A stretch of 64,000 bases of DNA, taken from NCBI RefSeq assembly GCF_001653715.1, contig NZ_LWHQ01000028.1, positions 1 through 64,000 of the forward strand, in the 5' to 3' direction. Made by a program: the position numbers and the translations under genes. Source of the DNA: Methylobacterium platani. GTDB taxonomy: Bacteria > Pseudomonadota > Alphaproteobacteria > Rhizobiales > Beijerinckiaceae. This document shows, in pieces, positions 62,036 through 64,000 of this stretch; position 1 is the stretch's first letter, and each line of letters begins with the position of its first letter. The notes under the pieces were generated by a model, which was given only the letters and a program-made list of their open reading frames with translations, was not told the DNA's origin and did not search any database.

Positions 62036-63487
62036 ATGTCAGACAGCCAACGAGAAGCGGTGCGCCAAAAGGCGCTCGCCGAGATCGCGCTGCTCGACAC
62101 GGCCCCGGAACGCGAGTTCGACGCTCTGGCGAAGCTCGCTCAGCGCATGCTCGGCACCCGTATGTCCTCGATCACGCTCGTCGACCCCGAACGGCAATGG
62201 TTCAAGGCGCGATGCGGTCCCTTGGCGTCCGAGACGCCTCGTGCCGGAGCATTTTGCCCGGTTGTCTTCGAGACCGAAGCACCTTTGACCGTGGCCGATG
62301 CTCGACTCGATCCACGCTTCGCGTCGAGTCCGTTTGTCATTGGCGCCCCTAACATCTGCTACTATGCCGGGGTGCCCGTCCGGGTCATGCAGACCGGCGG
62401 TGATGCGGTCGTCATCGGTACCCTCTGCGTATTGGACGATAAGCCTCGTGAACCCGGCGCCTCTGATGTGGAGGTTCTCTCGGAACTGGCCTGCATGGCC
62501 GAAGCGCTTCTTGAGGCGAGATTGGCCGCGTTACTTGCGGCCGGAGCGGCCGAGGATAGACGGCTGACCGTCGAGCACCTCGAGCGCGAGCGGCGGCAGT
62601 TCAAACAGGCAGAGCGCATGGCCGTGATGGGCTCCTGGCGCTACGATCTCGGACTCCACGTTGCGACCTGGTCAGACGGCATCTTCGCGATCCATGAGCT
62701 GCCCGTGAGCGGCGGTGTGCCGAATGACGAGATTATGAGCTTCTTTCCGGAGCCGGATAGAAGCGCGTTTCTTGCCGTGGTGATGCGCACGCTCAACACG
62801 GGTCTGCCCTTCGAGCTGGATGCGGACTTGATGACGTCAAAGGGCAACCGCCGACGAGTTCGTTGCCTCGGGGAGATCGAGATGTCGAAGGGAAGGCCCG
62901 TCGCGCTGATGGGCCTGCTTCAGGACATCACCGAGCAGTATCGTATGGAGCAAAAGCTACGACAGACCGCTCGCACCGACGATCTTACTCAGCTATCCAA
63001 CCGGGCGGAGTTCAACCGGGTTCTGGACAGCCGCCTGCGGGAAGCCGATGCCAGGAATACGGAATTTGCGGTGCTGTTGATCGATCTCGATGGCTTCAAG
63101 GACGTGAACGACGCTTTGGGGCACGCCGCAGGCGACGAAGTGCTGCGCCGCGTGGCGGACCAGCTCCGTGCCGAGTACCTGAGTTCGTGTGTTCCGGCAC
63201 GGCTCGGAGGCGACGAGTTCGCCGTTCTGGTCCCGCCGACGGTGGGTCGAGTCGCCATTGAGGCCCTGGTGCAAAGGCTGCTTCACAGCCTCCGCATCGT
63301 GGCGGATGGGCCTGGGCAAATTGCGAGCGTCACGGGGACGATCGGGGTCGCCTGGTCTGGTGGGGAAGCGCGGAGCCGAACAGAACTCCTTCGTAACGCA
63401 GATACGGCTCTCTACGAGGCCAAGCGCACGTGCAAGGGTACCGCCTGCACCTATTCGGGGGCATCAGATCGCCACACCGCCGGCTGA
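62036..63487 (+). CDS. Diguanylate cyclase with GAF and PAS sensor domains
   Basis: Soluble c-di-GMP synthase of 483 aa. GAF (residues ~20-165; PERQWFKARCG), a PAS-like domain (~195-310; GSWRYDLGLHVATWSDGIFAIHEL) and GGDEF (~325-475) with DDLTQLSNRAEF, LIDLDGFKDVNDALGHAAGDEVLR and an intact RLGGDEFAVL active-site loop. No inhibitory RxxD five residues before GGDEF is seen (it reads VPARL). ATG 62036 follows GAGGGAAC. A receiver gene lies convergent downstream. Confidence 0.93.
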   Translation: MSDSQREAVRQKALAEIALLDTAPEREFDALAKLAQRMLGTRMSSITLVDPERQWFKARCGPLASETPRAGAFCPVVFETEAPLTVADARLDPRFASSPFVIGAPNICYYAGVPVRVMQTGGDAVVIGTLCVLDDKPREPGASDVEVLSELACMAEALLEARLAALLAAGAAEDRRLTVEHLERERRQFKQAERMAVMGSWRYDLGLHVATWSDGIFAIHELPVSGGVPNDEIMSFFPEPDRSAFLAVVMRTLNTGLPFELDADLMTSKGNRRRVRCLGEIEMSKGRPVALMGLLQDITEQYRMEQKLRQTARTDDLTQLSNRAEFNRVLDSRLREADARNTEFAVLLIDLDGFKDVNDALGHAAGDEVLRRVADQLRAEYLSSCVPARLGGDEFAVLVPPTVGRVAIEALVQRLLHSLRIVADGPGQIASVTGTIGVAWSGGEARSRTELLRNADTALYEAKRTCKGTACTYSGASDRHTAG

Positions 63488-63812
63488 ACAAGGGCGTCAA
63501 ACGGTATCCAAACGGGGTTCATCCGCACTTTCAGTGCTGATGACTCGCCGTCCGATTGACTGCCGTCGGTCTCGGTGGAGATCAGGAACTGTGCGACCGA
63601 TCATACGACCTTGACCAGAGGTCCGAAAGTCGGTGCATCACCGTCCGGCCGGGCAGAGGAGGGGAGGATGTCGTCTCTCCTGCCGGCGCACATAGCATCG
63701 CAGGTCCCGGTTCGTTTCCATTCCCTGAGCAGGTCAGAGGCGTCCTGGGCGCTGGCCCCGGACGCCGCCTTCGTCGATTTCGTCGGGGCATCGGTTCGCC
63801 CCGGGGCCGGGG
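63488..63812. other. Gap between convergent genes
   Basis: No gene supported; GC-rich frames here lack ribosome binding sites. It should contain the terminators of the GGDEF gene and of the leftward receiver gene, but no clean hairpin was found. Confidence 0.35.
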
Positions 63813-64000
63813 CTAGCCCATGACCTGTGCGGCGATGCCGTTGAGAGCCTTGACGATATCGTCCGGCGGGTATGGCTTGGCGAAGAACAGGCCATTGTCG
63901 GGCAAATCCTCCTTCGTCACCTTGCGCCGCCCCGACGTGACCATGATGGCGACCGGGGGCCAGCGCTCCCGCACGGCGTGGGCCAGCTTCAAGCCGTCCA
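63813..64000 (-). CDS. Response regulator receiver domain, C-terminal part (5' end outside window)
   Basis: The visible ~62 residues read DGLKLAHAVRERWPPVAIMVTSG, then LPDNGLFFAKPYPPDDIVKALNGIAAQVMG and a TAG at 63813-63815. These are the last helices and strands of a CheY-like receiver, with the conserved Ser/Thr (VTSG) and Lys (AKPY). No output domain follows. The phospho-Asp region is outside the window. Confidence 0.85.
   Translation of the reverse strand, partial: DGLKLAHAVRERWPPVAIMVTSGRRKVTKEDLPDNGLFFAKPYPPDDIVKALNGIAAQVMG

Noticed and set aside
1..64000. CRISPR array
   Set aside because: No regularly spaced direct repeats; the tandem repeats found (8902-8964, 13394-13428) are short and without spacers.

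Overview
The window looks like an alphaproteobacterial chromosome of the order Hyphomicrobiales, most likely Methylobacterium or a close relative. The evidence is the high GC content, GTG starts, the rpsA-sppA-ihfB-lapA-trpF-trpB gene order, polyhydroxyalkanoate (PHA) genes, small MPRFFFD-type (DUF6894-like) proteins, and several Crp/Fnr and two-component regulators. The genus is an inference; no phylogenetic marker was searched.

Bases 1-10600 are core genome: an isoquinoline 1-oxidoreductase-like molybdenum hydroxylase pair (iorB, iorA), ribosomal protein S1, signal peptide peptidase SppA, IHF beta, a LapA-like protein, an ornithine-cyclodeaminase-family protein, trpF and trpB, then a tRNA-Met with its own promoter and terminator. 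trpA, normally next to trpB, is absent. From the tRNA onward the gene order is accessory to the end of the window.

Bases 10600-17200 are an accessory block. It holds a metallophosphoesterase, a standalone HIRAN protein, small helix-turn-helix and hypothetical proteins, a frameshifted gene, and remnants of ISL3 and IS3 elements; one ISL3 fragment is fused in frame to another gene. Bases 17200-25950 are a signalling region: orphan receivers, a GAF/PAS/HWE histidine kinase, and an operon Crp-small protein-Crp facing a further Crp gene. The Crp-small protein pair recurs at 36657-37687.

Bases 25950-42200 carry PHA/esterase, fatty-acid desaturase and transketolase genes (the latter preceded by a 44-codon transaldolase remnant), a patatin-like protein whose nucleophile serine is replaced, general-stress membrane proteins (CsbD, GlsB/YeaQ types), a phasin, a cation/proton antiporter and IS66 debris. 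Bases 43250-46200 are clearly AT-rich foreign DNA with a RecA-like replication ATPase preceded by an A-AAA-AAC slippery site, a phage-type HTH protein, a 109-bp MITE-like element and an IS3 fragment. An aconitase-X pseudogene follows.

Bases 47100-64000 hold two double-domain KaiC-like ATPases, one translationally coupled to a hybrid histidine kinase, a cold-shock protein, a transglutaminase-like protein, many small hypothetical proteins, a GAF-PAS-GGDEF diguanylate cyclase and the end of a response regulator. The overall picture is a core edge followed by a long plastic region rich in stress, storage-polymer and signalling functions and in decayed mobile DNA.
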